Below are positions 13,292 to 25,291 of a stretch of DNA of 64,000 nt, piece by piece. The notes under the pieces were generated by a model. That model did not search any database, was not told the DNA's origin, and worked only from the letters and a program-made list of their open reading frames with translations. The position numbers were made by a program, and so were the translations under genes. Numbering within the stretch: the stretch's first letter is position 1; every line of letters begins with the position of its first letter. The stretch comes from Arthrinium phaeospermum (taxonomy: Eukaryota > Ascomycota > Sordariomycetes > Amphisphaeriales > Apiosporaceae), in NCBI GenBank assembly GCA_006503535.1, contig QYRS01000013.1, positions 1,178,001-1,242,000 on the forward strand, read 5' to 3'.

Positions 13292-13879
13292 CTTACTCCA
13301 TGAATCAGAAAAGCACTTTGTTGGTCCTAATAACCACCCGATTTGCGCCCTCCCTCGTCGCGGGTACCTTTGTCTCTTCGGGAGAGATGATCCATTGGCA
13401 AGCTGGACCGTTTGAGGGCAGTGATCGCATGATAGGTATGTCCCAAGTATCTATGCTATGGGACCGCATTGACTGTAAACCATGACGTCGAGGGAGGTGC
13501 AAAATGAAGGCCTAGCCAGGGCCGTTCAAAGGGGTTTCAGCCAGGGATGGTTGATCGTGAGTCAATATGGGCATCATGTTATATGGAATGGGGAGCACGT
13601 TGAGACCAGCATATCTTTTTGTAGACATCCAAAATCCCCCAGCGATGAACAGAGCATGTCGCGAGAGATACGGTTACATGTTATGATGTGCCCTGTGGAC
13701 CTGTGTTTTTGAGAGGCTTATCTTGCCCCGAAATTTTGCGTTGACCCAACACCATCCCGGTTTATATAGTGGTGAGCTGAGACCAGATGGTGCATGGGCG
13801 CCCTATTAGATACAAACCCGAACGAGTCCAGTATTCATGGCCGTCACTGTGTCGGGTTCACATGGTTATCAGGGGTTTC
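13292..13879. other. convergent 3' intergenic region
   Basis: 588 nt between the MAPKK stop and the stop of the minus-strand HAD gene. There is no recognisable gene, repeat or RNA; it should hold both 3' untranslated regions. Confidence 0.6.
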
Positions 13880-14913
13880 TCAATTCTCTGTTATGTGGCG
13901 GCCAGCGAAGCCCCTTTCTAGCAGATGTACTAATTCATCCAACTTGGTAATGACCATATCCGTATGTGCGTGCTCTGACAGGTGCTCGTTTGCCTTGTTG
14001 ACCAGCAACACGGTTGCCGCTCCCGCCTTTCGGCCTGCCGTCATATCGTCGATGCTGTCGCCGACCATGATGAGCCCGCTCGCATCTGCTGCTTGGTTGG
14101 CGCCATCTTGTTCGGGGTTAGCGGCGGCGGACTGGACGAGGCCCCAGCTCCGGGCGATGAAGAGGATGCCGGCGGGGTCCGGCTTGGGGGGACGGAACTC
14201 GCGGGTGATGACGGGGTGGAAGACGGAGCCCGGAAGGAACTTGGTCAGCAGGTGGTTGACGGGGGCGTCGAAGTTGCGGGTGCAGATGGCCTTGGGGACG
14301 CCGCGGCGGTCGAGGTAGGCCATGAGCTCGGCGAGTCCCGGCTGCGGCGTCTGGCGGGCCATTTCGCGGCGCTCGATGGCCCGGATGGACTCCATGGCCT
14401 CGTCCTGCGCCGCGGGCGGGGACAGCGAGTAGACGTGCTCCAGGATGTCGACCGACTTGGGGATCCCGAGGACGCTGCGCATCTCGCCGAACATGTGGTT
14501 CTGGGGTTCGCTGGCGAGGGAGAGTGTTAGTCGATGTCGATTGATTGCCCTAAGAATCATACTAGACGGCAACACCCATGCGCTAGCCACATTTATGCCA
14601 TGGTTGGTTGGTCGGGACGGATTTCTTCCTGTCGTGCACGCCACGTGAAGCTGAGATTGGACTTATACCGCTCCTTCGGGTAGTATTGGCAAGCAAACAG
14701 GCAAGGGTCATGATGTAACCAGGATCAAGCGAGGGGGTGGGCAAGTATGAACACATAACACAGTCAGACGTACCACAAAGTGCCATCGACATCGAAGACG
14801 ACGCCTTTCAGTTTGGGCAAGTTGCTCATCTGGTCGGCCGCTATTCCCTGCTGCAGGGGAGCGAACCGTCTCGGGCTCGCTTGTTGTGCCATAGTGCCGA
14901 TCAACCTGCGCAT
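13880..14913 (-). CDS. HAD-superfamily phosphatase, yeast YOR131C-like
   Basis: Minus-strand exons 14913-14774 and 14510-13880 give 256 aa. The 263-nt intron is long for this window (donor GTACGT, CTAAC branch, GCCAG acceptor). Splicing creates DVDGTL|CEPQNHMFGEM, exactly where the family continues. HAD motif I is VVFDVDGTL (nucleophile and acid Asp). Motif II is the Thr of ICTRNFDAP, motif III the Lys of FRPPKPDPAG, and motif IV GDSIDDMTAGR. The small cap and TREFRPPKP match the YOR131C family of uncharacterised HAD hydrolases. The likely reaction is dephosphorylation of a small cytosolic metabolite; the substrate is unknown. A TAA lies in frame upstream of the ATG at 14913. The ATG at 14892 is an alternative start seven codons inside. 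Confidence 0.9.
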
Positions 14914-15486
14914 GGAGGCGGAAATGCGGTGGTTACGGATATGGATGATGCTATTCTGGCGCAGTTGTGCTTAGCAAACGCCGTTTTCTTTGGGCTTCTC
15001 AGTTGTTTATGACTTGGATCATATCCTCTTCAATTGTGTCGAGGTAGGTTCAGGTTTGGCCACTCGAGGTCAAGAAGTCATGGTGACTGAAGTAAGTATT
15101 GAATCAATCATTGATGTGAGTGGTGGAAGCTGGTGTGGCTGATGCGGCACAGAGCCTATACTCGCGCCTAAAGTGATTGGTCCACTGATCATGTACTTTG
15201 GCACCTGGATTAGGTACGGAGTACTTGGGTACCTAAGGTAGAGCTGATGCTTGAGCTGTGGCCATGCTGGCACCAGCGCTGCTGCATTAGTGGTACGGAG
15301 TAATACGTAAGATATCGCAGCTTCCATCAATTGGATGAATGTTCCACCTCTAGCTATTAACTGCTAACTCGACACATCAGCAAGCCAATTGCTCCATTCC
15401 TCCAACCATAATTGATCAATCCTGAGCACCGGCTCTGTCACCATTCCCGTCGCATTCTCAAGACACACCACTTCGCGATATACACT
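14914..15486. other. divergent promoter region
   Basis: Shared 573-nt upstream region of the HAD gene (leftward) and the coiled-coil gene (rightward). Two perfect copies of TACGGAGTA lie at 15215-15223 and 15294-15302. A TACCTAAGGTA word lies at about 15229-15240. No coding signal. Confidence 0.55.
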
Positions 15487-17362
15487 ATGGCCGACGACGC
15501 TGAGAAGGCCGAGAAGCTGGCCGCCGCCAAGAAGAGGGTATGTAAGATAATATGCACTGCATCCTGATGCTTGCACTGTCTGTGTTGTAGTTTTGTGCTT
15601 GTCTAATTGCAACCACATCTACCAGGTCGAGGCATTGAAGAAGAAGAACGCCAAGAAGGGCGGCTCCTCCAAGAAAGACAAGAAGGAAAAGGACGAGACC
15701 GCCCCCGCCGCCCACGACGAGGCCGAGGCCGAAACCCCAGCCGAGGATGCCGCTGCGGCCGACGAGCCCGAGGAGAAGAAGAAGATCTCCATCCCGGCCA
15801 TCAAGGACCTCAAGATCGAGGACAAGGCAGTCACCGGCGGCGACGAAGGGATCCCAGATGTGACGTCACCCTCCGTCCAGTCCAAGATGCGGTCCGCCTC
15901 CTTCAAGGCTGGCGGGCCGCTCTCCCCGGGCTTCCCCTTCACCACCCCCGACGGCGAGGTAGCAAGCGCTGCTGATATCTACCGGAAACAGGTTGCGCGC
16001 ATCGAGGATCTAGAGAAGGAAAACAAGCGACTCGCCAAAGAGGCTGCCGACGCCGAGAAGAGATGGCAGAAGGCCGAGAACGAACTGGACGATCTGCGCG
16101 AGTCCGGCGGCGACGAGAACAAGGCCGGCGCCGGCGCCGAGGGGGAGGTTGAGAAGCTGGTACGTATCCTTTGGCAAAGGCCACCCTGCACTTGGCTTGT
16201 ACTGACACACGACGCGCTGCAGCAAGCAGAAATCGCCTCGCTCCAACGCCAGAATGATCAGTTGCAATCAGCTGCCACTCGCCGAGGCCACGGCTCATCC
16301 CCCTCCGTTGCAGCATCCTCACCACCCGCTGCCGAGCTCCAAGCCCAGCTCGACTCCAAGGCTGCCACGATCGAGAACATGGAGCTGGAACTCTCGCGCC
16401 TCCGTGCGCAAGCTGCCCGCCAGGAAGCCTCTGGGGGCACGGACAAGGACCAGATCGTCGCATTGGAAGAGAAGCTGGCGCGCGCTGAGCAGGCCGCCTC
16501 CAAGGCCACCCGCGAGCTCGTGGACCTGAAGCGAAACCTCGAACGCACGACCGAGAAAGCCGTGCGCGAGGGCAGCAGCCGGACCAGCGCCGAGACCCGC
16601 GTCAAGACGCTCGAGCAGGAGAACAGCACCCTGAACGACTCCCTCGCGGAGCTCCAGAAGAAGCACGACGCCCTGGAGAAGAAGGTCCAGGCTCTCGGCA
16701 ATCTGCACAAGGAGAACGACAGCCGGACCCAGGCCCTGCGACGCGAGAAGGAGGCTGCCGAGAAGGAAACGGCCGAACTCAAGTCCAAGGTCGAGAGGCT
16801 CGAGGCCGAAAACACCAAGCTCCGCAAGAAGGACGCGGCCGAGGGCGGGGGCGATGATGACGGCATTGACGAGCTCGAGAATGAGGAGCGCCAACGACTT
16901 GAGAAGAAAATCCGGGACCTCGAAGCCGAGATCTACGACTTGCGTCGCGGCATCTGGCACCAACGCCGACGAGACATGGAAACAGGCGCCGAGGGTGATG
17001 AAGCCTCGCCCGGCGGCGACTTCACCAACATCGACCTCTCAGGACCTTTATCCCCGACGAGCGCCGCGCGCAAGGCGTCCGGCCGGGGAACGGGTCTGGG
17101 CGACTTGTTCACGAGCGGGCTCAACGCACTCACGGGAGCGGCGGAGAAGGGGGCCGGCGACGACGAAGGTCTCCTGGAGGACGACGACTTCGAGTTTGAC
17201 GAGGACGCGTTCCGCCGCGCCCACGAGGAGGATGCCAAGAAGCGCCTGGAGCGCATCAAAGAGATCAAACGCGGCCTCACGAGCTGGGAGGGCTGGCGGC
17301 TGGACCTGGTGGATACGCGGAGGGGCGGTGGCTACGGCGTGGGCGAGGTTTTCGAGATCTAG
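15487..17362 (+). CDS. long coiled-coil protein, fungal M-protein-repeat type
   Basis: Exons 15487-15537, 15626-16159 and 16223-17362 give 574 aa. The 17-codon first exon (MADDAEKAEKLAAAKKR) joins in phase 0 to VEALKKKNAKK. The second intron (63 nt, GTACGT...GCAG) has a length divisible by three and no in-frame stop, so it can be mistaken for coding sequence. The N-terminus is Lys/Ala/Glu-rich with SIPAIKDLKIED. Residues about 125-460 form heptad-rich coiled coil (IEDLEKENKRLAKEAADAEK, then VKTLEQENSTLNDSLAELQK). A conserved-looking C-terminal box follows (YDLRRGIWHQRRRD, then FDEDAFRRAHEEDAKKRLER and GLTSWEGWRLDLVD). This is the form of fungal golgin- or tether-like proteins annotated as M protein repeat protein. 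I see no GRIP or GRAB domain. Function is not assigned. Confidence 0.85.
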
Positions 17363-18187
17363 CCAGGGTCCTTGTGGATGTGTCGGCTATAGCGGGACGG
17401 GCATTCCGGTTATTGAAGGCTTATGAAGAGGTTAACAAAGCAGTATTAAGTACGTTATGATGAGAATATTGCCAGTAAGAATTGGTATAGATCCGCAATG
17501 GTCACTTGGCTTCCTGGATTCCGACTGTGATTTGTTCCAGTCTCGTTGCCGAAACGCCAGATGTTCATGCCCAAGTGGACCGGTGATTAGCAATATGTGA
17601 ACAAAAACACGCTGGTGACCTGAGCGATGTTACAACGAATCGTATTTCAATCAGATGATTAAATAGAAGTAACCTATATACAGAGTGAAAGCCACCTAAA
17701 CAAGTATAACACACTTGGCCCGGTCTCGGAGGGGGGCCAAGCAATGAAAGCAACCACAGCCTATTGTCTATGTGTGAATTTTGATAACCATCATCCCATG
17801 CAATCCCACTCCACCCATGCGAGCTTAGTAAAGGAGAAGAAAGGGAGCAGAAATCTACCATTAGTGGCCTCGCCCCTATATATTAAACGGCATATGTATG
17901 TTCTGACCACCCTGTCCTCCATTGGGTGGCAGCCTTCCGTGTGTGATATGCCACGCCATTGTCATCACGTAGGCATATAGAAATGATCAAGGAGCCTCAG
18001 GGGTCTGTCTGCCTGTGAGCCGAACTTCCTACCAAGCGCTTGCGTCGAGTATCGCATGTAGTGTAATAACGACAACCAGAACTCAAGATTTAGTCACTGC
18101 GCAAGTAAGTTGGTTAGCATGCTACATATATCAACTAGGAAGGGGAACAGGGGCGGGATATATGTAGATAAAGGCAGTTGGGACTTA
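17363..18187. other. convergent 3' intergenic region
   Basis: 825 nt between the stops of the coiled-coil gene and the minus-strand phospholipase D gene. It is moderately AT-rich with no gene, RNA or repeat that I can support. Confidence 0.6.
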
Positions 18188-21100
18188 CTAAATCTCCTTG
18201 GGCGCCAGCAGATCGGCTTGATAGAGCCAATGGTCGCCCTTTTCTTCGCTCTCGAGCCAGTCGTAGGGGAATTGGACGAGATGGCCCTGGACCAGGTTGC
18301 ACAGGTTCTCGGCCTCGTCCACGCCGAGGACTTCGTACGGGAAGACGGGACCCCGCCGGCTGCCCTTGGTAGTGGCGCGGCGGCGGCGGCGAGTCGAGCC
18401 CGTCGCCGTCATGGGCGGGTGCGTCGAGCCCGTCGCCGTCATGGGTGGGTTACCGCCGCCCGAAGACGAAGGCGGCTTGTCGGCCGAGGAGAAAGTGGTG
18501 CGTCGGTCGCGCGTCTTCTGCGTTTGCGTTGCGTTGTCGGCCGCCACGCCTTCGAAAGCGGGGAAGGGTATCTCTCCCGCAGGCTGGATGGGAGACGGGG
18601 GCTCGGCCGTCGCCGGTCTTGCGTTCAGGTTGTCCGGGTTGAAGCTGATTTTGGGGATCCCAGGCTGCTCTGCGTCTTGGGGTTCGGATGAAGTGGCTTT
18701 TTCGTTTAGGGCAGCATCTCCGGCAATCGAGGGCACGTCCACGTGTGGCTCGGCTCTGTGTTGGTTTTCGGTCTTTTCAGACACCTCGGCACCCCCAGCC
18801 TGTCCGTTCGGTCCCTTGGCTTCAGGCTTCGCGCCCTTCTTTTCGCCAGTCATGCTCTCATGGAAGCGGGTGGCATAATCTTCGAAATCCTGGTAATCTT
18901 TCCATGTGGTGACTTCGCTGTCTGGCATGCACCTAAAGACCCGACGGTAAAGCTTGGTGTTGTTACCAGCCACGCGGTTCCACACGTCATCCCAGAACGC
19001 CGGTTCCAATGGATCAAGCATGCAATCCTTATCGATGACAGCGGCCTGTATGTCTGCTGCGAGCGGGTTGATTTTATCCGAAGGGCCGCCGATGTCCGTG
19101 TCGTTCGTTACTGGTAGGTTCGGGAGTTGGGTCAGTCGCGGCAAGCCAAGCTCAGCTGTCGATTGGCGGCGGAAGTCGGGGGGCGGCAGCTGGTCGTTAC
19201 TCTTGACGTTATTCTGCTCGACAGATTCTCGACTTGATGCGTGGGTGGTCGTGGTAGTTAGGTTGTGTTGGGGGTTAAGCAGAACCTCGTGGCCGTTCAT
19301 GATAGCAGTGTCTCGGAGTCTATCCAGGCCCTGCTCTTTGGCTGCCTTCCAGTGGTCAGTGTCAGTTCCTTCCAGAGCGGCATCGAGTCTGTCTTTCTTC
19401 TGAGCTTCTGCCTCCGATCGCCGTTTGGCTTCCGACGATGAGCTTGAAGACGATGTAAACCCGGGATCCTCGGTAGCTGTGGCGTCGTGGTTAAAGCTGG
19501 TCCCCTGCGACGGCGCGGGACGGAGTTGTGTGTTACTCGAGCTGGGACCCGCGGCAGGGACATCATCCTGCTCGTCTTCGTTTATACCATAAATCTGATC
19601 CATCTCGGATTCATACATGGCGTCGTTTTCGGCTTCCGCAGCTCGCTCGTTCTCCGTGATCTCGTCGACCGGCAGGCCGAGATGTTCACGCATGAGGCGC
19701 ACACGAAGAGAGTGGGCATACCTGCCGACTTCGTACGGTTGGCCGGCCATGGTCGACCAGAAGGTCTCCGTGTCCCGGACGACGGCTGCAAGCTCCGAGT
19801 CTCTGTTGCCCAGCATCGAACGTTCGTTGATGTTGGCAGAGCCAATGAGGACGACCCTGTCATCTACGATGAGAGTCTTGGCGTGGATATAGAGCTGCTC
19901 CGTCACCAGATGGGTGTTCCTCAGCTTCCCCCATTGTCTCAGGCTGTAGAACTGGATATATTCCTCGGGCTCGATTCCAGCTTCACGCAGGCGGCCGAAG
20001 ATCGAGTTAGGACCTCGGCAGATGCTGCGGTACTGGAATTGCATGATCAATCGCACACTACTTCCCGAGTCTTGGGCCACCGTATTCTGGAAACCAGGCA
20101 TCAGAGGGATCATGATACATGCCTGCCAATCCTCGCCGCGTTCGTGGGCCTTGATGATACGTTCAACAAGTGCGTCGCCGATTCGGTTGTGTACCTTGGT
20201 GCCCAGAGTCTCCGTGCTTGTGATGAAGAACTGGTTCTCCATGTAGACAAAGTGATCGGAGCGTTCGATGAGCTCAACATACGCATTTTGAATGCTATGT
20301 TCAACAAGGTCTTTCGGATAACCCAACGACCAATCTCCAGCAGACCTTAGGATTTGGACCTCACATGTCCCGGTAAGCCCCAGCTGCTCAAGATCGGCAT
20401 GGTTTGTATCCGGCGGCGGAAGGAGGAACGGAATGGGTCGCGTCGGCTTTCGCTCCCGGCGGAGGTAATTCCATCGCTGGATAAAGTGCCGGGTGAGGTC
20501 GCGCGCAGGCTGGCCGACAATCTGCATGGCAATATCGTGCCAGGGCATTCTCGGGGTCCGGCTTCGGTCATACATTTCCTCATACGGCTCGTTGAGCTTG
20601 AAGAAATCGAGCACACGAGGATTCGAGTAGTCCTTGCCAGGGTACATCTGGCAGTGCTCGGAATCCTTGGGGATTTCCGAGTTGGGTTCGAACCCGGTCG
20701 GACGATCATCGGTCAATGGGTGCTGCGGGCTGTCCCAACGCCCGAAGCAAAGATCAATGCCACCTAGGAAAGCAACATCGTGGTCGACGATGCAGAGCTT
20801 CTCGTGGTGGGCGTAAAAGAACTGGTTTTTCTTCAGCTGGTTCGGGGATCTCTGTACCATGATGTTGGAGTGGAGATGCAGAAGCGAAGACTTGGTGTAC
20901 TCTGAGTCGATAGGGATGGCCTGCTCAACGTTTCTGTAGACGATGACGAAGATCTTGACGCCTTCTTGGGCCTTTCTCTGGAGTAGTCTGTCCAGTCGCC
21001 ACTTATGACTGATAGCAGCCGGCCGTCGCATGTATAACTCGGGGCTGAGCCACCAGTCGTGGATGTAGATGACATCCTGTGCCATGCTGATGGCACGCGA

Positions 21101-23689
21101 TAGATTCCACATGTAATCACGGCCGTCGACCAACCATTGAGCAAACACCCCGGTTCGAACTGGCGCAAAACTGTCAAACCTCTGGTGTTCATGCCACGGC
21201 GTGTTCCTCAGCATCTCATTGACGGATTGGTCGAACTGCTGCATGAGATGGCCGTTGCGCGAAAACAACTTAATTTTGCGTTCCGACGTATAGATCTTTA
21301 CCGAATGATGATTGCCCGAGACATCCTCGTCTTCAGCAGCCTCGTCGTCGTCGTCTTCTTCGTTAGGGGTCGGCCCTTCCTTCTCTTTGCCCTTTTGCTT
21401 GGACTTTCCTTTGAGCGCCTTCAACTTATTCCGTTTCGCCACAATCCTGAACCGGGGGTCAACAAGATAAACATCGTAAATGTTCATGTTCGAGGGGGAC
21501 TCGACTACGACAATATAGTTCTGCCGCACGAGAAACCATTTGCGAGTATGCCGCGCGATAACTTTCGACGGAGTAAGGACTCTCCGAAAATCAATGCCTT
21601 TAGACGATTGGATATGAAGATAGCACTCCTTGCCATGGTACGTTCCCTCGGCGGCAAGGCGAACTCCCAGTGCGGACAATTCAAGGAATCGGCACAGGCG
21701 GTTGCTGTCAGCTCGGAACATCAACCAGTGGACCATGTCTTGCAGGTACTTCTCCAACAATGCACGTTGCCGGTCCACGAATCTCTGTCTTTTTAGTGCG
21801 GCTTCCATCGCGGCTTTCTGGGGATTCAAGTTGGACCCCTCAAGCCCTTCTGCGACGCTGGATGACTGACGTCTACCCAGAAGGCCCATGCGTGACTTCC
21901 TTCTCCTTGCCGTTGCGGGCCGATCTGCCTCACTTGCTGTTCCTTCCGCAGCTGTCATCTCTCCTGCGGTAGCTTCAGCGGCGGTCTCATCACCCCGCAT
22001 TTCTGGGGGCTTGTCGTCGTCTTCAGAGTCATCGGCTCCGCGAGCGCCTCGAAGGTATGGGAATGCTGAGTACGGGAAATGCGGTTGCTTCGGCTTCTTG
22101 CGCAAGGTCGCAGTCTGTAGATATTGGTTATTCAGCGAGAGCTTGTAGCGCGCATGGAGGTTGATAATGTCGGTGATCGAGCGTTCCACAGTCCACGTCA
22201 TGCGACTGGGACCGCTGCCGTACTCCAGGGCGAACGTGAAGATCGAATGCCGTTCACGGCTGTTATCGTCTTTGTCGCTCTTGTCGGGTTTGCTGTCCAA
22301 GACCCTGATCTTAACCTGTTCAAGCAGCACTGGTATGCGCTTGTTGCCGTGCTCGTCTCGTTGCAACATACTAGCGAACATGACAACAGCTGGAGTTACG
22401 GCTCTGAGCTCAGCCATTAATTCGGCCGATTTGTGTAAATCGAACTGCTCCGCCTTCTTCTTGCCGCCAAGCAGTTTAAAGGTATTTTTCACTTGCTTCC
22501 AGCGATGAACTCCAAAGGTGGTAGCTCTATCAGCCCCGAACAGCGGTCTGCGAGGGCTCATCGCATCGCCCTCGGAAACGCCTCCGCCACCTCCACCAAA
22601 CATCTCGGATATCTTACGTCTATGCATGCGAGCAGCCCGTGGGCTATCTGGTTCTTCGCCGGCAGTGTCATATCGTGGATTCCCGACCCACGAGGTACCA
22701 CGGCCCCATGTCCTTCGGTGTGTGCCGGTCAAATGATCACGACCTTCTCCCTCGGAAAGACCACCCCGATGTTCAGTGGCGTCAGGCATGGTAGATCGCC
22801 TCACCATGGTCCTAAACCTACTGGGCCCAGGTGAGTCGATCTCATTGGCGATCCTAGGCGTATTCTGTGTCGATCTAAGTTCAAGATTCTTGAGTCGCCG
22901 GCGCATCCTCTTGCGGCGGGTTGCCTTCGTTGCCTGCTGTTCGGCCCCTTCGCCGTCTCCGTCGTCGCCGCTCTCTTCCACGTCTGCATCGCTACCTTCT
23001 TCGTCCAAAGTATCGGGGATGCGGTTCGGTCGAGTTGCGACAGGAGAACTGGCCGTCGAAGGTAACCCGGCATCAGATGGCCCAGCTCCAGGCGATTTAG
23101 GGCCTGGCGTTCCTCCGGTTGCAGCCAAGGATTTCAATTTTAACATGAATCGTTCACTGCGAGAGCGCCCAAACGCATCGGTCGAGTCCCCAGAATCCTG
23201 TCGGACGTGTCCAAATTCAGGTGGCGCTTCGAGCACCTCATCGTCTCTCGCAAACTGCACACTGCGTCGCCCGGAGGCCATGCCATCAGGTGCGGATCCA
23301 TCAAGCTGTGCCTGTAGGCTCGAAGCCGCCTGGCGGTTTGCCCTAGGAATTCCCGACGGAGAAGCAGCAGTCGAGCTATTATGGGGCGACGGGATTTCAT
23401 GCGGCAATCCGCCATTCAAGTAATCGGGCGCTTCATCAAAGACCCGGCCGGAGGTCGACGCCACCAGCCCGTTGCCCAAAGGGAGAAACTCACGATCGGG
23501 CGAGCTTGTCCCAGGAGGGCCACTGAATGCTCGTGCTATCGGAGGGCGGCGAGAGCTGTCAGGGGTTGGGATCGCGTCCATCGGCGTTCTCGACATGGGG
23601 GAAACCGAGTCGTCTCGTTCGGTAGGGGGATTCATCGTCGGGAAATTTGGGGGGCTGAAGGGTGCTTTGGTCGGTTGATCAGTTCCCAT
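18188..23689 (-). CDS. pld1: phospholipase D, PX-PH type (PLD1/Spo14-like)
   Basis: One uninterrupted 1833-codon minus-strand frame, ATG at 23689. It hydrolyses phosphatidylcholine to phosphatidic acid and choline at membranes. Residues 1-430 are disordered, with basic and phospho-acceptor-rich patches. A PX domain runs from about 440 to 600 (from NKRIPVLLEQVKIRVLD to INLHARYKLSLNNQYL). A PH domain runs from about 680 to 835, split by an acidic loop. HKD motif 1 (HHEKLCIVDHD) is at about 960, and HKD motif 2 (IHAKTLIVDDRVVLIGSANI) at about 1265. The downstream NRDSELA box and a C-terminal piece after about 200 disordered residues (DPLEPAFWDDVWNRVAGNN, later DWLESEEKGDHWLYQ) complete the fungal family layout. 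Both catalytic His-Lys-Asp sets are intact. The absence of introns over 5.5 kb is unusual among its neighbours. Confidence 0.95.
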   Translation of the reverse strand: MGTDQPTKAPFSPPNFPTMNPPTERDDSVSPMSRTPMDAIPTPDSSRRPPIARAFSGPPGTSSPDREFLPLGNGLVASTSGRVFDEAPDYLNGGLPHEIPSPHNSSTAASPSGIPRANRQAASSLQAQLDGSAPDGMASGRRSVQFARDDEVLEAPPEFGHVRQDSGDSTDAFGRSRSERFMLKLKSLAATGGTPGPKSPGAGPSDAGLPSTASSPVATRPNRIPDTLDEEGSDADVEESGDDGDGEGAEQQATKATRRKRMRRRLKNLELRSTQNTPRIANEIDSPGPSRFRTMVRRSTMPDATEHRGGLSEGEGRDHLTGTHRRTWGRGTSWVGNPRYDTAGEEPDSPRAARMHRRKISEMFGGGGGGVSEGDAMSPRRPLFGADRATTFGVHRWKQVKNTFKLLGGKKKAEQFDLHKSAELMAELRAVTPAVVMFASMLQRDEHGNKRIPVLLEQVKIRVLDSKPDKSDKDDNSRERHSIFTFALEYGSGPSRMTWTVERSITDIINLHARYKLSLNNQYLQTATLRKKPKQPHFPYSAFPYLRGARGADDSEDDDKPPEMRGDETAAEATAGEMTAAEGTASEADRPATARRRKSRMGLLGRRQSSSVAEGLEGSNLNPQKAAMEAALKRQRFVDRQRALLEKYLQDMVHWLMFRADSNRLCRFLELSALGVRLAAEGTYHGKECYLHIQSSKGIDFRRVLTPSKVIARHTRKWFLVRQNYIVVVESPSNMNIYDVYLVDPRFRIVAKRNKLKALKGKSKQKGKEKEGPTPNEEDDDDEAAEDEDVSGNHHSVKIYTSERKIKLFSRNGHLMQQFDQSVNEMLRNTPWHEHQRFDSFAPVRTGVFAQWLVDGRDYMWNLSRAISMAQDVIYIHDWWLSPELYMRRPAAISHKWRLDRLLQRKAQEGVKIFVIVYRNVEQAIPIDSEYTKSSLLHLHSNIMVQRSPNQLKKNQFFYAHHEKLCIVDHDVAFLGGIDLCFGRWDSPQHPLTDDRPTGFEPNSEIPKDSEHCQMYPGKDYSNPRVLDFFKLNEPYEEMYDRSRTPRMPWHDIAMQIVGQPARDLTRHFIQRWNYLRRERKPTRPIPFLLPPPDTNHADLEQLGLTGTCEVQILRSAGDWSLGYPKDLVEHSIQNAYVELIERSDHFVYMENQFFITSTETLGTKVHNRIGDALVERIIKAHERGEDWQACIMIPLMPGFQNTVAQDSGSSVRLIMQFQYRSICRGPNSIFGRLREAGIEPEEYIQFYSLRQWGKLRNTHLVTEQLYIHAKTLIVDDRVVLIGSANINERSMLGNRDSELAAVVRDTETFWSTMAGQPYEVGRYAHSLRVRLMREHLGLPVDEITENERAAEAENDAMYESEMDQIYGINEDEQDDVPAAGPSSSNTQLRPAPSQGTSFNHDATATEDPGFTSSSSSSSEAKRRSEAEAQKKDRLDAALEGTDTDHWKAAKEQGLDRLRDTAIMNGHEVLLNPQHNLTTTTTHASSRESVEQNNVKSNDQLPPPDFRRQSTAELGLPRLTQLPNLPVTNDTDIGGPSDKINPLAADIQAAVIDKDCMLDPLEPAFWDDVWNRVAGNNTKLYRRVFRCMPDSEVTTWKDYQDFEDYATRFHESMTGEKKGAKPEAKGPNGQAGGAEVSEKTENQHRAEPHVDVPSIAGDAALNEKATSSEPQDAEQPGIPKISFNPDNLNARPATAEPPSPIQPAGEIPFPAFEGVAADNATQTQKTRDRRTTFSSADKPPSSSGGGNPPMTATGSTHPPMTATGSTRRRRRATTKGSRRGPVFPYEVLGVDEAENLCNLVQGHLVQFPYDWLESEEKGDHWLYQADLLAPKEI

Positions 23690-25291
23690 TCAACGTCTTC
23701 CTAATGCTGCGTTGAGGAGTTGGCCGACCAATGCCGGAATATAACCCGTTGCTTCAAGACTTAGTTATCAGCAACTGCATCCCGGAATAGAGTACGGAGC
23801 TGGAATTCGTCGAGCGAGTGAGTGCGAGCGCAGCTGGTCGGGTCGGAGCACAGGAGTGACTATTTGGCTTCAAGACCATTCGCTTCGGCGTACTTTAGAA
23901 CGGAGGCCGTCTCATCAAAAGATGTTACAGCGGGAGGGAGTGTGGTCAAGAAACAAACAGCTCGCGCGCGCGGCCAGTTGCTGGATTGCTGCTGCAGATG
24001 CTGCCAACAAGACGTAACGAGGAAAAGAGAGGAAGTAGTAGTCCGACGTCGACAATTGGCACGTTTGAAGCACGTGGGGTAGGTATAAGAATGATAGTTG
24101 GGAATTATTTGGCAGCGGAATAATGAAGCGCTATCATGTCATTCACTCACCATCCCTTTTCCAAATTCCACTTCTTGTTGCACGTAGCTGCTGCTGGGTC
24201 ATGGGTCCAGGTCCAACCTGCAAATGCGTTAGTGCTACCAGGCCTACAGCAACAGCACCACCGCGTTGCATCTCACAATCCGATGAGATCAGCTAGCGTG
24301 GTTCCACACTAACGTTAAAGACCACAGGGGGCCAATGGGGACCCAACACCCCCTTCAGCAGGCAGGGTGCCCTTAATTAGCTATGGGGCGTCCCGTTGGC
24401 CCTCATGGCTGGCAGCTGGCTCCGGGGCGTGTGGCTATGGGTGCAGACAAGGGTGCCACATGCGAGTTGAGTCTGGTATTTGCAAATCATGGTGATCTCT
24501 TGGAGCCTTTTTGAGTTACATTACAACTTCCCTTATGCTGCGATGTTGCATTGTAGACGGGCAATGCCTCTCTCATTTCTCGCCATATAATTTACTGTAC
24601 CATGTTGAAGCTGAATACGCGCCTCGAGGATGTAGGCAGTGGTCAAATGGATCAATGGAATGGATCTCTTGTGCGTTCAATGTTGTGGTTTTCACCAGAG
24701 GTTGACTGCCACATGTACACTACCTAACATATGTACAGCATATCAACCTTCCAGTTGAGGGATGTACATGCAGGCAGGTGGACCAACCAAATCCAAAGCC
24801 TTCGGGGTCGTAGCTTCCACTTAATACACTGACTGCACCACGAACAGACATCGGGGCTGCTGGCTGATGCGATGAATCTTTTCCGCATGCACTGAAGCTA
24901 TTCTTTCTGTGATAATTAATAATTTGTATTCATTTGTGATTCGAGTCTTGTTTTGTTTTGTTTTCGTTTTTCGGTATTCCATTTACAAGTGGTAGACGGC
25001 TGAAGTTGTCGGAATGTGTAGGTACCTAAAGTGATTCGCTGCCAGCTGAAATCAATCAATTGATCAATTGAATGGCCCATGCTTGGATGTCATGTGACTG
25101 ACGTGACTGCCTAATGGGCATGGGCAGACGACGTCGCGTCCCACTACTTCCTTGAACGCGTCACAGCCGGAATATCGCCTGTTCACCTTCACGTTTTCGC
25201 AACAGACACAAACCAGAGAGGACATCTGCACTTCTAGGAGCATTGGCGCTTGTAGGGTTTTCAATGTTAGGCCACCAGTGAGAGCTTCATC
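23690..25291. other. divergent intergenic region (PLD and RAD52 promoters)
   Basis: 1.6 kb between two genes read outward. It has a TTTTG repeat at about 24950-24970 and several AT-rich stretches. No reading frame has support. A C-rich transition at about 24310-24440 may be part of either leader. Confidence 0.5.

Noticed and set aside
16160..16222. Read-through of the 63-nt segment as coding in the coiled-coil gene
   Set aside because: It has a GTACGT donor and GCAG acceptor, breaks the heptad pattern, and adds Trp/Pro/Cys-rich sequence unlike the rest.
22776..23423. 215-codon plus-strand frame
   Set aside because: Antisense to the disordered N-terminal part of phospholipase D; Ser/Arg-rich shadow of a long conserved frame.
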